A DNA stretch of 64,000 bases from Puccinellia tenuiflora (GCA_012064385.1 QRDG01000030.1:126613-190612); one strand, 5' to 3'. Counted from the stretch's first letter, positions 45,432-57,180 are shown. Notes: generated by a model not told the origin, from the letters alone. Made by a program: numbers and translations.

Positions 45432-47288
45432 GTGCATTTTAGTATTGCTGCATATGCTGATTTTGTGGATTGTGACGTTGTCCCTATGCAAGCATGTTCT
45501 CTTTTATTGGGTAGGCCATGGCAATTTGATAAAAAATCTGTACACCATGGTAGCACAAACCAGTACACTCTTGTTCATAATGATAAGAAAATTGTTTTGC
45601 TACCCATATCTCCTGAACAAATTTTGAAAGATGATATTGCTAGAGCTAGTAAAGCGAAAAAACAGGAGCAACAAAAGAGTGAAAATCAAATTGTAGCTAA
45701 GGAATTTGTGCAGCAACATAAGACTAATAATGTATCACCCAACAATGTTGCCACTGAAATTAAATTGACCAATCCATGTTTGTTTGCTAGCAAGTCTGAT
45801 ATTAATGATTTGGATGTTAATGAATCTGTTTGCTATGCCATTGTTTGCAAAGAGGTATTGTTTTCTTTTGAGGATATGCCTCCCTCTTTGCCCCCTGCTG
45901 TTGCTAACGTTTTGCAGGAGTTTGCGGACGTTTCCCCAAGTGCTGTACCATCGGGATTACCACCTATTCGAGGCATAGAACACCAAATTGATTTAATTCC
46001 CGGTGCATCATTACCGAACCGTGCTCCTTACCGTACCAATCCTGAGGAGACTAAAGAGATTCAGCGACAAGTTCAAGAACTACTCGATAAAGGTCATATT
46101 CGTGAGTCCCTTAGTCCATGTGCTGTCCCAATTATTTTGGTACCTAAGAAAGATGGTTCTTCCCGCATGTGTACTGATTGTAGGGCTATTAATAATATCA
46201 CAATTCGTTATAGACACCCTATACCACGTTTGGATGATATGCTTGATGAGTTGAGTGGTTATACCATGTTTTCTAAAGTTGATTTGCGTAGTGGTTACCA
46301 CCAGATTCCAATGAAGTTAGGAGATGAATGGAAAACAACTTTTAAAACTAAATTCGGTTTATATGAGTGGTTAGTCATGCCTTTCGGTTTAACTAACGCT
46401 CCTAGTACTTTCATGATATTAATGAACGAAATTTTACGTGCTTTCATTGGACGTTTTGTGGTGGTTTACTTTGATGATATACTCATATACAGCAAATCTT
46501 TGGAGGACCATTTGAATCATTTGCATGCTGTTTTTTATGCTTTGCGTGATGGACGTTTATTTGGTAATCTTGAGAAGTGCACCTTTTGCACCGATCGAGT
46601 TTCGTTTCTTGGATATGTTGTTACAGCGCAGGGCATTGAAGTGGATCCCGCCAAGATTGAGGCGATTTCGAGTTGGCCGACTCCGCTAACGGTCACCCAA
46701 GTGACGAGTTTCCTTGGCCTCGCTGGGTTCTACCGGCGTTTTGTCAAAGATTTTGGGTCTATTGCAGCGCCGCTGAACGAGCTTACAAAGAAGGACGTGC
46801 CCTTTGTTTGGGGCGATGCACAACATGATGCGTTCATGATGTTGAAAGATAAGTTAACCCATGCTCCCCTACTCCAACTTCCTAATTTTGATAAGACTTT
46901 TGAGCTTGAATGTGATGCTAGTGGAATTGGGTTGGGAGGTGTGTTGTTACAAGAGGGGAAACCTGTGGCATACTTTAGTGAAAAATTGAGTGGGCCTAGT
47001 CTGAACTATTCTACTTATGATAAGGAATTATATGCTCTTGTTCGGACTTTAGAAACTTGGCAACATTATTTATGGCCCAAAGAATTTGTTATACATTCTG
47101 ATCATGAATCTTTGAAACATATTCGTAGTCAAGCTAAACTGAACCGTCGACATGCTAAGTGGGTTGAATTTATTGAGTCTTTTCCTTATGTTATCAAACA
47201 CAAGAAGGGTAAAGATAATGTTATTGCTGATGCTTTGTCTCGACGTTACACTATGCTTTCACAACTTGACTTCAAGATTTTGGGTTAG
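45432..47288 (+). pseudogene. gypsy pol: reverse transcriptase and RNase H (618-codon open frame)
   Basis: The open frame starts inside the protease tail (VDCDVVPMQACSLLLGRPW). The RT domain spans about residues 190-370, with VPKKDGSSRMCTDCRAINN, LRSGYHQIPMK and the active site VVYFDDILIYS (about 344-354). The connection and RNase H follow (LGYVVTAQGIEVDPAKIEAI, FELECDASGIGLGGVLLQEG, VIHSDHESLKHI) and NVIADALSRR marks the end. These two domains look undamaged. A TAG at 47286-47288, which relatives do not have at this point, stops the frame before integrase. Confidence 0.93.
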
Positions 47289-48835
47289 AGACCATCAAAG
47301 ATTTGTATATGCATGATGTTGATTTTAAAGAAATGGTGCAGAATTGTAAGGATGGTAGAACATGGAACAAATTCGTCCTTAGTGATGGATTTGTGTTTCG
47401 TGCTAACAAGCTATGCATTCCAGCTAGCTCCGTTCGTCTTTTGTTGTTACAGGAGGCGCATGGAGGAGGACTAATGGGACACTTTGGCGCAAAGAAGACC
47501 GAGGACGTACTATCCGCGCATTTATTTTGGCCAAAGATGAGACGGGATGTTGAGCGTTTTGTTGCTCACTACACTACTCGCCAAAAAGCTAAGTCACGAC
47601 TTAATCCTCATGGTTTATATATGCCTTTACCTGTACCTAGCGTTCCGTGGGAGGATATATCCATGGACTTTGTTTTGGGTTTACCTAGAACAAAGAAGGG
47701 GAGGGATAGCATATTTGTTGTTGTGGACAGATTTTCTAAGATGGCACACTTTATACCATGTCATAAAACCGATGATGCTGCTAATATTGCTGATTTGTTC
47801 TTTCGTCAAATCATTCGTTTGCATGGTGTGCCAAATACAATTGTTTCAGATCGTGATAGTAAATTTCTTTGCCACTTTTGAGGTTGTCTATGGGCTAAGT
47901 TGGGGACTAAACTGTTTTTTAGTACCACATGTCACCCTCAAACTGATGGACAGACTGAAGTTGTTAATAGAACTTTGTCTACTATGCTTAGGGCTGTTTT
48001 AAAACAGAATTTGAAATTGTGGGAAAAATGTTTGCCTCATGTTGAATTTGCTTATAATCGTTAGCTACATTCTACCACTAAAATGTGCCCTTTTAAGATT
48101 GTGTATGGTTTTATACCTCGTGCACCTATTGATTTATTGCTTCTTCCATCTACTATGCAAAATAATCTTGATGCTACACAACGTGCTGAATTGATACTAA
48201 AATTACATGAGACAACTAAAGAAAACATTGCACGCATGAATGCTAAGTATAAATCGTATGGAGATAGAGGAAGAAAGCATATTGTGTTTGATGTTGGGGA
48301 TCTTGTTTGGTTGCATTTGCGCAAAGATCGCTTTCCTGATTTGCGCAAGTCCAAGTTAATGCCACGAGCTGCTGGTCCTTTTAAGGTGTTAGAGCGTATA
48401 AATGATAATGCATATAAACTTGAGTTGCCTGCAGACTATGGGGTTAGTCCCACATTTAACATTGCAGATTTGAAGCCCTACTTCGGTGAAGAAGATGAGG
48501 TTGTGTCGAGGACGACTTCAATTCAAGAAGGGGAGGATGATGAGGACATCCCAACTACAGTTACAACCACTAGTCCTACCACTGCACAAATACAAGGACC
48601 TATTACTCAAGCTCGTGCACGTCAACTAAATTATCAGTTACTTTCGTTTCTTGGAACTATTCCAAACTTACATGAGAATATGCTACTGCCTAAAACCGAT
48701 GTGTTTGTTACACTTAGGAATAATGAACCTAGCGAGGAGTTGATGGACAAGTATTGGAGCATGATCGTCCATGGAGATGGCAGCAAGCATACGAGGGTTG
48801 AAGATGACGCCACACATGGAGATCGAGGGTTGTGA
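47289..48835 (+). pseudogene. gypsy integrase and C-terminal tail, broken, running into the LTR
   Basis: Frame 47303-47881 holds the N-terminal region (EAHGGGLMGHFGAKKTEDVL); its usual CTTC zinc ligands read YTTR. The catalytic core follows (ISMDFVLGLPRTKKGRDSIF, SDRDSKF). After a frameshift near 47880 the frame continues FSTTCHPQTDGQTEVVNRTL. A TAG at 48062 precedes the last frame (48083-48835, MCPFKIVYGFIPRAPIDLLL, GPFKVLERINDNAYKLELP). That frame crosses the PPT and the LTR start at 48538 and ends about 298 bp inside the LTR. The core is recognisable but not functional. Confidence 0.9.
48524..48537 (+). promoter_or_regulatory. Polypurine tract of the gypsy element (within pol)
   Basis: CAAGAAGGGGAGGA directly precedes the LTR. 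It is also translated as part of the pol tail (QEGED). Confidence 0.8.
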
Positions 48836-49458
48836 AGCCACTATAAGGGAACTTGAAGTCATGGACGAAATATTCAAAGATCACACTTCATATTTTTGTC
48901 CGTAGCATTATATGGTGCTGCGTCACCTCTATTTTTGGGTCGGGCCCATGTATTTTCGAGATACCTTTTCATAGACTGTTTTTAGAGTCCGTATTGATGG
49001 GGAAACCGACTTAGGAAGGAATTCGGCTCCTTTTCCAAGGCTGCACGAATTTCCCCTAAATTTCCTATAAATACCCCCTAGGTCGTCACTTTAGGGTTTG
49101 GGTTTTGTTTAGTCAAAAGTTAGCTAGCCGTCGCTACAACTTCGCCGTACTTCGTTTGTGCCAGATCGGCCAGACAAAGACCGCTCTTCGGAACCCCACT
49201 TTCATCTATAATCATTCATATTTGCAATATTCAGATTGCCAATCCTTAGTTCTTGCTTGTTCTTCGATTGTCTGCAGGAATTAGACCCTAGTGGTTGGGT
49301 CGACCGTGCTACGGCGCTGTCAATAACCTCCCGGAGTTGGTGTAGCGATTGCTAAGGCGCAGCGTCCTCGCACGTTTGTAGTCAGATCGTCAACGTCGAT
49401 GCCACCTAAATCAATAATTATCATCTCATCGAAAGATCGGACACCTCTGTCTCTATCA
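48538..49458 (+). repeat. 3' LTR of the 13-kb gypsy element (921 bp)
   Basis: Partner of the LTR at 36464-37387, with the same ends and TATA box (49067-49073). Right duplication AAGTA at 49459-49463. Confidence 0.95.
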
Positions 49459-49463
49459 AAGTA

Positions 49464-50462
49464 TGAAAGACATTATGGTCGATTAAAACCCCAGACAAGA
49501 TGAAGATCACCTTATGGCGGTTCGCTCATGACTGTCTTCCATGTGGCCACCAATTTCAGAAACGGAAAATCCCAGCCTCACCGTTGTGTGTTTTCTGTGG
49601 ACGACATGAAACTGCGGAATACTCCCTTCTCTTCTGCTAATTCGCCCGGGAAGTTTGGGATGTTGTTCGAGCTGTTCAGCTGTTAATCTTCAGCGACAGA
49701 GCTTCACATCAACTCGCACCTGGACGCTAGATTTCCTGGCTCGCTTTTCTCCTATGGAAGCCACGGTTGTGCCAGTAGCTATGTGGCATATATGGGACGC
49801 AAGAAACAAAGTTAGGGAGGGCGAGCCCCTTATGCATCCGAGGTCAATTGCTGAGAAAATCCTTGCATATACGAGGAGATGATTGCAACACATTTGTACA
49901 AACCTGTACCCAACCAAAGGCGTGAATCTGCTTCTTCAGTCCCAGATGGATTCCGCCGCCGGAGGGGTCAGTCATGATCAACGTTGATGCTGCAATCTTT
50001 TCATCGTCTCGCCGGATGGGGGTGGGCGTCGTGATCCGAGACCACAAAGGTATGTGCCTTGCTGCATGCAGCGAGGTCCAGGAGGAGATTGTGACGCCTG
50101 AAGTTGCGGAAGTGCTAGCTATGCGCCGAGCTATCTCCCTGGCAAAGGATGAAGGTTTCACTGACATCATCCTCAAATCGGATTGCTTGTCCGTGATCAA
50201 CCGAATAAATTCAGGGCTTGAAGATCGTTCGCTGTTGGGACCTGTCATCAAGGACATCAAGCATTTAGCGACTTCTTTCAGGTCCTGTTCTTTTAGTCAT
50301 GTTAATCGTGCACTAAATGTTCCGGCTCATTGCTTAGCTAAGCTTAGTGAGTCTCTAGTCTGTTCTGTGTGGCGTGGGTGTGCTCCGGATTGCATCCCTG
50401 AGCAGCTTTGTAATGACATTATGATTATTTGATCAATAAAACCATGTTTACCTAAAAAAAAA
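49464..50462 (+). pseudogene. LINE second half: zinc-finger region, RNase H domain and poly(A) tail
   Basis: Resumes the LINE frame across the gypsy insertion: TPDKMKITLWRFAHDCLPCG and CVFCGRHETAEYSLLFC (zf-RVT type), with stops. The RNase H-like frame is 49974-50432 (MINVDAAIFSSSRRMGVGVV, RDHKGMCLAACSE, LKSDCLSVINRINSG, RALNVPAHCLAKL). The element ends at a poly(A) run at about 50454-50462. The RNase H frame is open over 152 codons, so the LINE is not very old. Confidence 0.9.
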
Positions 50463-50545
50463 TTAGACGAGGCTAGATAATTGGGATGGACTTTCCATAG
50501 CAGAGGCTAGATTTGTTCTGATAGAGAGAGGATATGCTAGAGTTA

Positions 50546-51206
50546 GGGTCTCTTTGATTTGCAAGAATTTCAAAATGCAGGAATAGGAAACATACAAGAT
50601 TGGGCATGTTTGATTCGCATGATTACAAGAACACATCAAGAGGAAATACGCAGAAAAATGATAGGAATGCATGTAGAAAACAGATGATTGAAAAAATACA
50701 GGAATTTTTTACAAGATTACTAATAAATATTGTTAAATCAAAGTCAAACCACTTGAGAAATTATAATTAGCATGTTATGATGATGCCATTTTAGGGACCG
50801 GTCTTGCTTTTTCATATATACTCCCTCTGTTACATAATTATTGTCGTGGTTTTAGTTTAAATTCTAAAATCACGACAATAATTATGGAATAGAGGTCGTT
50901 GGATTTTGAAAAAGAGTTCCAAGCGAACTGTAGAATTTATGTCTTTTTCCATTATATAAAGTTGAGACCAAAGAAATATTTGTTACATTTTTTCCTTTGC
51001 TCAATTCTTTTGAACCAAAATATATAGGAAATATAAAAAGAAATCGAAGTGAATGCTAGATTGTTTTATGGGGTATAATACAAATGATTCCTTAGTAGTT
51101 TTTCTATAGGATCCGATTCTACAAATTAAAAGGTACAAGTAAGAATAATCCGTAAAAGTTTCGATCCTCCAAAAATCTTACAAAATTCCTTTAAATCAAA
51201 GAGCCC
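50546..51206. mobile_element. Inverted-repeat DNA element (MITE-like) upstream of APH1
   Basis: Left end GGGTCTCTTTGATTTGCAAG, right end CCTTTAAATCAAAGAGCCC: inverted ends of about 17 bp. Length 661 bp, AT-rich, no ORF. It contains a Stowaway-like element. A clear target duplication was not found, so the boundaries are approximate. Confidence 0.6.
50821..50895. mobile_element. Stowaway-like MITE
   Basis: Begins CTCCCTCTGTTACATAATTA after a TA dinucleotide (50819-50820). The two halves TTATTGTCGTGGTTTTAG and CTAAAATCACGACAATAA fold back nearly perfectly. The right end has decayed (GAATAGAGG). About 75 bp, a typical Stowaway/mariner relic. Confidence 0.85.
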
Positions 51207-51436
51207 TCGAATCTAACTCAATCGGTTTCCTTCCGAAAAACTCAATCAGTTTCGAAAAAGAAAATTGGTAGCAACTCATACTCGATCGCAGCTGTGGGGT
51301 AACGTGGACTTCTCTCGTCTGCCTCTGTTTCTATACTCTCGCCCGCGTGGGGCGAGGCCGCGTCTGCCCCCGGAATCTAGCCCTCCTTCCCCTTTATCGC
51401 CGGAGGCGGCTTTAGCAGGACCCGCGGCGGGAGAAG
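51207..51436 (+). promoter_or_regulatory. Proximal upstream region of APH1
   Basis: The short sequence between the MITE and the start codon turns GC-rich from about 51340. The MITE therefore lies about 230 bp from the ATG and must be close to, or within, the promoter. Confidence 0.45.
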
Positions 51437-54400
51437 ATGACGGTGGCGGCGGGGGTGGGGTACGCGCTGATCGCTCTGGGCCCAGCCGTCTCCCTCTTCG
51501 CCGGCGTCATCACCAGGAAGCCCTTCCTCGTCCTCACCCTCCTCTCCAGGTCTCCCCAAAACCCCACCCGTCTCGGTTGAACCGTTCGTACAGTAGCGCG
51601 GCTCTCGGGGTTTCTTATTTGTTCGCCGGGAGTAAGGTTCTCGGGTTGGCGTAAGAGATGAGGTGAAATTTGGCTGCTGTGAGGATTCATGGATTTGGTC
51701 GCTTCGTGGTTTGCTTGTGCTAGGGTTTGCAGTTCCTTGCGGATTGTACTCTCTCCACCGTCCGTCCCACCCCCCCGGGCTTGCGACTTTGTAAGATCAC
51801 ACGCTGCAATTCTCGATGCACCTTTTCCCTGTGTATAACCGTGGATCTGGTTGAGAATGAGCTTGTCGAATTCGCTTCTAGAATAGCTTGCATTATTTTG
51901 TCCTGAAAGTATTGCTCATATTTCTTAGCACCATACCATCTGTTAGTGTGTAGGATTCACATGATGTACGTTAGTGCTTTATATAATTCAGACGTCTACA
52001 CTACAGAAGATTTAGGAAGTGATACTCAATTTTCTTAGATGTGTTGCTGGGTGAACTGTACGGAATGATGAATGGTCTTTGATGAAATTCTTGAAAAATA
52101 TTGGTCATTTTGTAGCTGATACAAAATTCAGTCGTCATTTGATCTGTCATGTATTCTAGCCATACCTCTGAGAAACGAATTTGTGTGTTCTTCAACGGAA
52201 ATGAGATCTTAGAAATTATTTCAGTGATAGTTTCAGTTATATGTTGGATTATAAGCTTACTCATTATATGGGATTTTAGTAATATGGACAGGAGAATGTT
52301 TTTTTTTTATTGCAACCCTCATCATTAATTTCATGTCTGTGTTGACATCGCTCCAAGTCTTAATCTATGATTGTTTTTTCAAATATGCAAATCATGCAGA
52401 GGTAGCAGCATAGCGTGAGGTTTAAAAATTATTAACTTTACCACTTGAAACTAATTTACAATATTTCGATGTGCTCTTGGTTTGAAGACATAGAATACAC
52501 AAAGGCTCAGTAGCTGGTGTTGCTAACTGGCTAACATTCTTCATTGAGAAACCTAAGGGCCTAAGGCTATAATTTGATGTATGATTTGTTGAACTCCTTG
52601 GTATGTCATTAGAATTAACAGAGCGTACCAATGGACTTAATTGATTGGAGTATCTTTTGCAACCGATAGAGAACTACTTTGGGTGAAAAAGGAAACACTA
52701 ATGGAAATATCTGCATGATCCTCGTAAAAAAAATTAAAAAGTTAGTGACTTGGTCATCTCAATGTAGGAGTTCCAATATCATCCCTTTCAGCTCCATAGT
52801 TTCAAAATAACTAAAATTTACATCATCTTTATTACGATTAGTACTGTACAATGTTTGGCATGCAAAATAATGTAAACCCTTCTCTATCTTGATCAGCATT
52901 ATCTTCAGAGCCTTGGTTGTCACAGAAAGTAACGACACCTGTCTGTAGCAAGAGGACAAGCACACAATTCCCCATAGTCGCTATCTTGTTCTGTTCAAAC
53001 TCCACAACTGACTTGTGTGATTCTTTAGCCCTAAAAGAGATATTCTATTATGTCTTCTCTTATAAACATTGAAATGGAAATGCATTATTGTGGTTTAAGT
53101 ATTAACTATTGCTAAAAAAATATTCGTGCAGCACACTGTTTTGGCTTATAAGTTTGATTGTCCTCTCGGGAATATGGAGGGGGTTTCTTCCTCTAAAATC
53201 AGGAGCGTGGTGGCCATATGTAATTTTGATCCTTACATCTGTTGCATTTCAAGAAGGCGTCCGTCTTGTCTTCTGGAGGCTTTACAAGTAGGTGAACAGT
53301 ATAAAATGTTGAAGTTATGTTCTCTCAGTTTTATCTCCTTAAGCACCAAGATAAATATGTAATATGTGGCTGATTTATTTCCTAGTGATATATGGTGATA
53401 ACTGTTTTTTCCAGGAAAGTGGAAGAGATGCTAGATGCCTTTGCTGATCGAATATCTAAACCACGTCTCTGTTTGACAGACAAGATGCTGATATCTTTGG
53501 GTAAGTTGTTGAGGTGATACATAAAATTGTTCCAAAGTCAAGAAAGGCCAAAAGTTTCTTCATCTGTCATTTTACATAAATTTTTAGCTATCACTGTCTA
53601 GTGTTTTTACGAACAATTTAATTGGAAAAAAACACCTGCGGATATCCCTACTATCCTTTTATTTCTTCAAATGAATCATGTGCATATCGTAGTTGGGTAT
53701 GTGCTGAATCATACCTCGATTTTGAGAGGGCCATGCATTGCAAAATGAGAAAAACAAGTCATGACACGAAACAGTATTTTGTGGGCTAATAATTTCTCTA
53801 GTCATGAGCAAGCGTGGCTTATATGGCTGATGGCTCTTCATAATTTTATCCAGAACTATATAATCGTGGACCCCACTGGTAACTCGAGTGAATACTAAAT
53901 CCAAGGATGTGCAGCTTTCAATTATTGCTCGTTGGGAGCATTTGTTCTTCCTTATTTCCAGGATATCACAAGTTATAAACTGCCACTGTTTGGTCATTTA
54001 AGTTTGGATATTTTCGTGCAGCTGGTGGTTTAGGTCATGGACTGGCTCATGCAGTCTTTTTCTGCCTCAGCCTTTTAACTCCAGCATTTGGTCGAGCAAC
54101 ATTTTACGTTGAAAGGTGCTCAAGGATGCCATTTTTCCTTGTGTCGGGTAAGTTTTATTACTCCCTAATATGTGTCAGCCAGTAATTTAAGAAACCTTCC
54201 TTTTAATTGGATGGCTGGTAGACAAATTTGTAAGACAACTCTGTTTGGTTATAGTTATAATGCACTTAAAGTTATGTTGTCTGATAGTTTGTTTCTCCAA
54301 GACACCATTTGTCCTGTATGCACAAATTTATTTTCCTGTTTTTTCCCTTTGCTAAACCCTATGTGCTATTGCCTATTGGCAGCAATTATCTCACTTGGAT

Positions 54401-55129
54401 TCTTGGTCATCCATACTTCCTCAATGATTATTGCTTTTAATGGATATGGAGAGAGAAAGAAGAGCGACCAAATATTCGTTCCAGTGATTCATCTGATTGC
54501 TGCTGTAATGGTAAGTGCTAGGTGGTCTTATATATTTTTTGTTGGGGGGGAGTTTCTAGCTGTCTCTTTTAACGACAGACCTGACAATACTTTAACAGAT
54601 CTATGTTCGTCCCTTACTTTTAGGATCTTGTACAACAACACTGATATAACAAACAATGAGTGTTTCCACCTTAATTGTAAACAAATGACGACTGGATGGT
54701 TGAATGCCTTAATTGTAAACAAATGATGACTGAATGGTTGAAGCATTTTTTTTTATTTTTACGTTGTTGTGGCATCATTTTTCACCTACATCACATGACT
54801 GAGTTATGGTAGTAATATACTCCACATCATATTTCAACCAAGTATGTATATTATAAATTAGCATATGGCATGACATTGTGAATGCAGCTGACATATCTTG
54901 TGCTTTTTAGCTGGGTATGTGATTACAAAACGACAGTATGTACAGCTGAATTTGTGCCTAACCTGATTGTTCGATTTGTCCATTTCAGACACTAATTAAC
55001 CTTGCGCCAGGAGGCTGCCTCGTTGGTACACCTTTATTATGTGTGATGGCTGCGGTGACCTTGCAGTACTCGTGGCGAACGGTAGGGCAGAGATTGACCG
55101 AGCACGAACATCAACAGTTTAACAGCTAG
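51437..55129 (+). CDS. APH1: APH-1, gamma-secretase complex subunit
   Basis: Exons 51437-51549, 53132-53287, 53415-53500, 54022-54147, 54383-54510 and 54989-55129, all GT-AG, give 249 residues, the usual length. APH-1 is the seven-TM scaffold subunit that assembles with presenilin, nicastrin and PEN-2 in endomembranes. Landmarks: MTVAAGVGYALIALGP at the start; WRGFLPLKSGAWWPY; FQEGVRLVFWRLYK; the Gly-rich GGLGHGLAHAVFF (about residues 120-132), corresponding to the GxxxG helix-packing motif; and the membrane histidines in FLVIHTSSM and VPVIHLIAAVM that are conserved in the family. The C-terminus is short and hydrophilic (TEHEHQQFNS). The first in-frame ATG is used and fits the family start. 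Intron 1 (1582 bp) and the other introns contain no recognisable transposon. The gene looks intact. Confidence 0.97.
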
Positions 55130-56493
55130 TGCTTGCCTTATGCTCGTTGCATGGTACTCCAGAGGGAGTAGATTTAGTGACAAGTATTTCCTTGTCAGCT
55201 TGTTTGTATCTTTGTACTAGGACAACAATATGTAGATTTAGTGATTTTGCAATCAGTGGCTTATGGAAACGCGTGCAAAACTGTGGCCGTGAGAAATCGA
55301 GTCCCTTATGTTGGGTTGTTCATAGTGTTTCTGCTGAGATGATTTTCGTGTTATCTGGATATCTCGTCAGACATGCTCAGTTAAATACTACTCTCCATCG
55401 CAAAAAAAGTAACTACAGTTAATGATATCTGCTTTAGAATACCTCGCACTTTTGGCCAATATCTTCATCATTAAAAGATTGCAGTGTCTTGATTTTTTTT
55501 TTTTTTTGAGTGAAAGGAGCCCTGAAGGGGCTCGAAGCTGCATTAATTGACTGCGGTGGACAAACATAAAAATTACAGAACAGTCCCCAGCTTTTGTAAG
55601 AAAGACCCTGCATCTAATCTGTAAAACGCAAGTTTATTAACCCGGGTCTTTTTTTTAAACAAGGCAAAATTTTCTTTACTATTATCATTGATTATGATTA
55701 AGAAGTTTCTTAGAAGGTGTTACAAGCCAAGTCATGGCCAAAGGCGGCCACAACCGAAAATTACAAACAAGTACTCTAGGGGCATTATAAGATACTAACT
55801 TTAACGCATGTGGGGCACCACATAGCCGCCTCCTCCTAACATGGGTTTTTTAACCATCGCTCAGGGGATCTAGGCACATTTTTTTGGGCTTCTGCAGTGG
55901 CTTCTAGGAGAAGCTTCTCCCACACGTTTCTCTCAGAAGCCTGAATCTCAATGTGTTCTGACTTATAATCTAGTTTGATCCAAATTAAATTATACTAGCC
56001 GGAGCATATTGGGGTCTGGGCTTCTGGCAGAAACTCTCCTAGAAGCCACTGGAAGAAGCCCAAAAGAAGTGCGCCCTAGACACCTTTGGGAGGCCATCTT
56101 GCCACGCGGGGTGGCGTTCGGCGGGGCTTGAAGTTAGCCCTCCACGACCAGATGGTTTATAGCCCTCTGGTCATTCCATGTTCTCATATCCTCGCGTCGC
56201 ACACATGAATCCGGCTCTAGCCATGCCTCCGGTATGCACTTGCGTACCAGCGCATGATGGTGACGTCTTGAGAGACAGGGCATGCCACGCGACTTTATGT
56301 CACTCCTGGGAGGCTGGGACCCTCGTGGGAGAGGCACCACACGACTTTCTATCACTCCTGGTGCCTGGGGGGGAGAAGCTGCACGGCTTTGTGCCAAGCA
56401 TCGCCATGTCTCCTCGCACTAAGGGATGACCTGCCTAGCGCACATTGCCTATATATGCCACCTCCGTCTTGCCTCATACGTGATATGATAAGC
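55130..56493. other. 3' flank of APH1 and intergenic region
   Basis: 55130 to about 55440 is probably the APH1 3' UTR. 55495-55720 looks like the 3' end of a minus-strand LINE. The rest has no gene; 56170-56400 shows only short shadow frames. Confidence 0.5.
55493..55720 (-). mobile_element. Possible LINE 3' end (minus strand)
   Basis: A T-run of about 17 (55493-55509) followed by GAGTGAAAGGAGCCCTGAAG reads, on the minus strand, as a LINE 3' UTR ending in poly(A). No coding part is attached. It may equally be a SINE or retropseudogene tail. Confidence 0.4.
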
Positions 56494-56646
56494 TCGGGAA
56501 CAAGGCAATAGCCTAGTGGTTGAGGTTGCAGTGGTACACTTAACGACCAGAGTTCGATTCTGGTCGGGAATGAATTTCTGGAATTCTTACCCGGGTGGGC
56601 TTCTTCTTAATGAAATGCCACGGGCTTCCCCGTCGGTCTTGTTTTT
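56494..56646 (+). mobile_element. tRNA-derived SINE (153 bp)
   Basis: Flanked by a perfect 12-bp duplication GTGATATGATAA (56482-56493 and 56647-56658). It contains an A-box-like TAGCCTAGTGGTTGAG (56511) and a B-box-like AGTTCGATTCT (56553), 42 bp apart, as in tRNA-derived Pol III promoters. The 3' end is CTTCTTCTTAATGAAATGCC...GTTTTT. It may be related to the grass Au SINE group, but that is a guess. Confidence 0.85.
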
Positions 56647-56952
56647 GTGATATGATAATCACATTTCCTAGTCTTCCCCTGCCCACCATGTCTTAGGTTA
56701 TCCTTGTTTTCTCGCCCTCGGGCTTTACCACCTCTCAGTGTGAAGGATAGGCCATAATCCTAGACGAGAAACGTCATGGTCGTAGCAAACTTACTTGAGT
56801 CGATGGTGGCTTCTCTCTCATAGCGTGCAGTGGGATGACTACGCATATAGGGACTTCTCAGTATCATAGAGCAGAATGCACACTATAGGCTCATCTCGTT
56901 ATCGTACCTCGCCCGGCCAGTTCTAGGTTATTATGAGTTCTCGCCTCTCGTG

Positions 56953-57180
56953 GCGTTATTGAGATACCATCATCCTTTCTCACCAGCGTCCTTGCTGCAG
57001 GAATCACGCTTGGGACGATGGTGGTATCTCTTTTACATCCCTACGCTCATTTCTATTAGCATACAACTATACGTAACTCTCTCACTTCTCGAGACGTTAT
57101 TGCGATACCAACATACGCCCTCACCCAGCGTCATCACCATAGGAATCACTTTGAGGATGGTGATACCTCTTTGACTCTGG
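56953..57180. repeat. Two diverged tandem units of about 141 bp
   Basis: CGTTATTGAGATACCATCAT...GGAATCACGCTTGGGACGAT is followed about 141 bp later by CGTTATTGCGATACCAACAT...GGAATCACTTTGAGGATGGT. No coding sense was recognised. Confidence 0.6.

Larger units (their letters stand above)
36464..49458 (+). mobile_element. Ty3/gypsy retrotransposon, full length, with two nested solo LTRs (12995 bp)
   Basis: LTRs at 36464-37387 and 48538-49458 both start TGATGAGGACATCC and end TCTATCA. The flanking duplication AAGTA is perfect (36459-36463 and 49459-49463). PBS TGGTATCAGA (37390) matches initiator tRNA-Met. The order is leader, gag, protease, RT, RNase H, integrase, PPT and LTR. Removing the two nested inserts leaves an element of about 7.7 kb. 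Coding frames are broken in at least five places. The lineage within gypsy is unassigned; no chromodomain was recognised. Confidence 0.95.

Noticed and set aside
45432..47288. Long 618-codon ORF as a host gene
   Set aside because: All motifs are gypsy reverse transcriptase and RNase H, and the ORF lies between matched LTRs.
56494..56570. tRNA-like boxes suggesting a tRNA gene
   Set aside because: No cloverleaf can be drawn. The duplication and 3' tail show a SINE.
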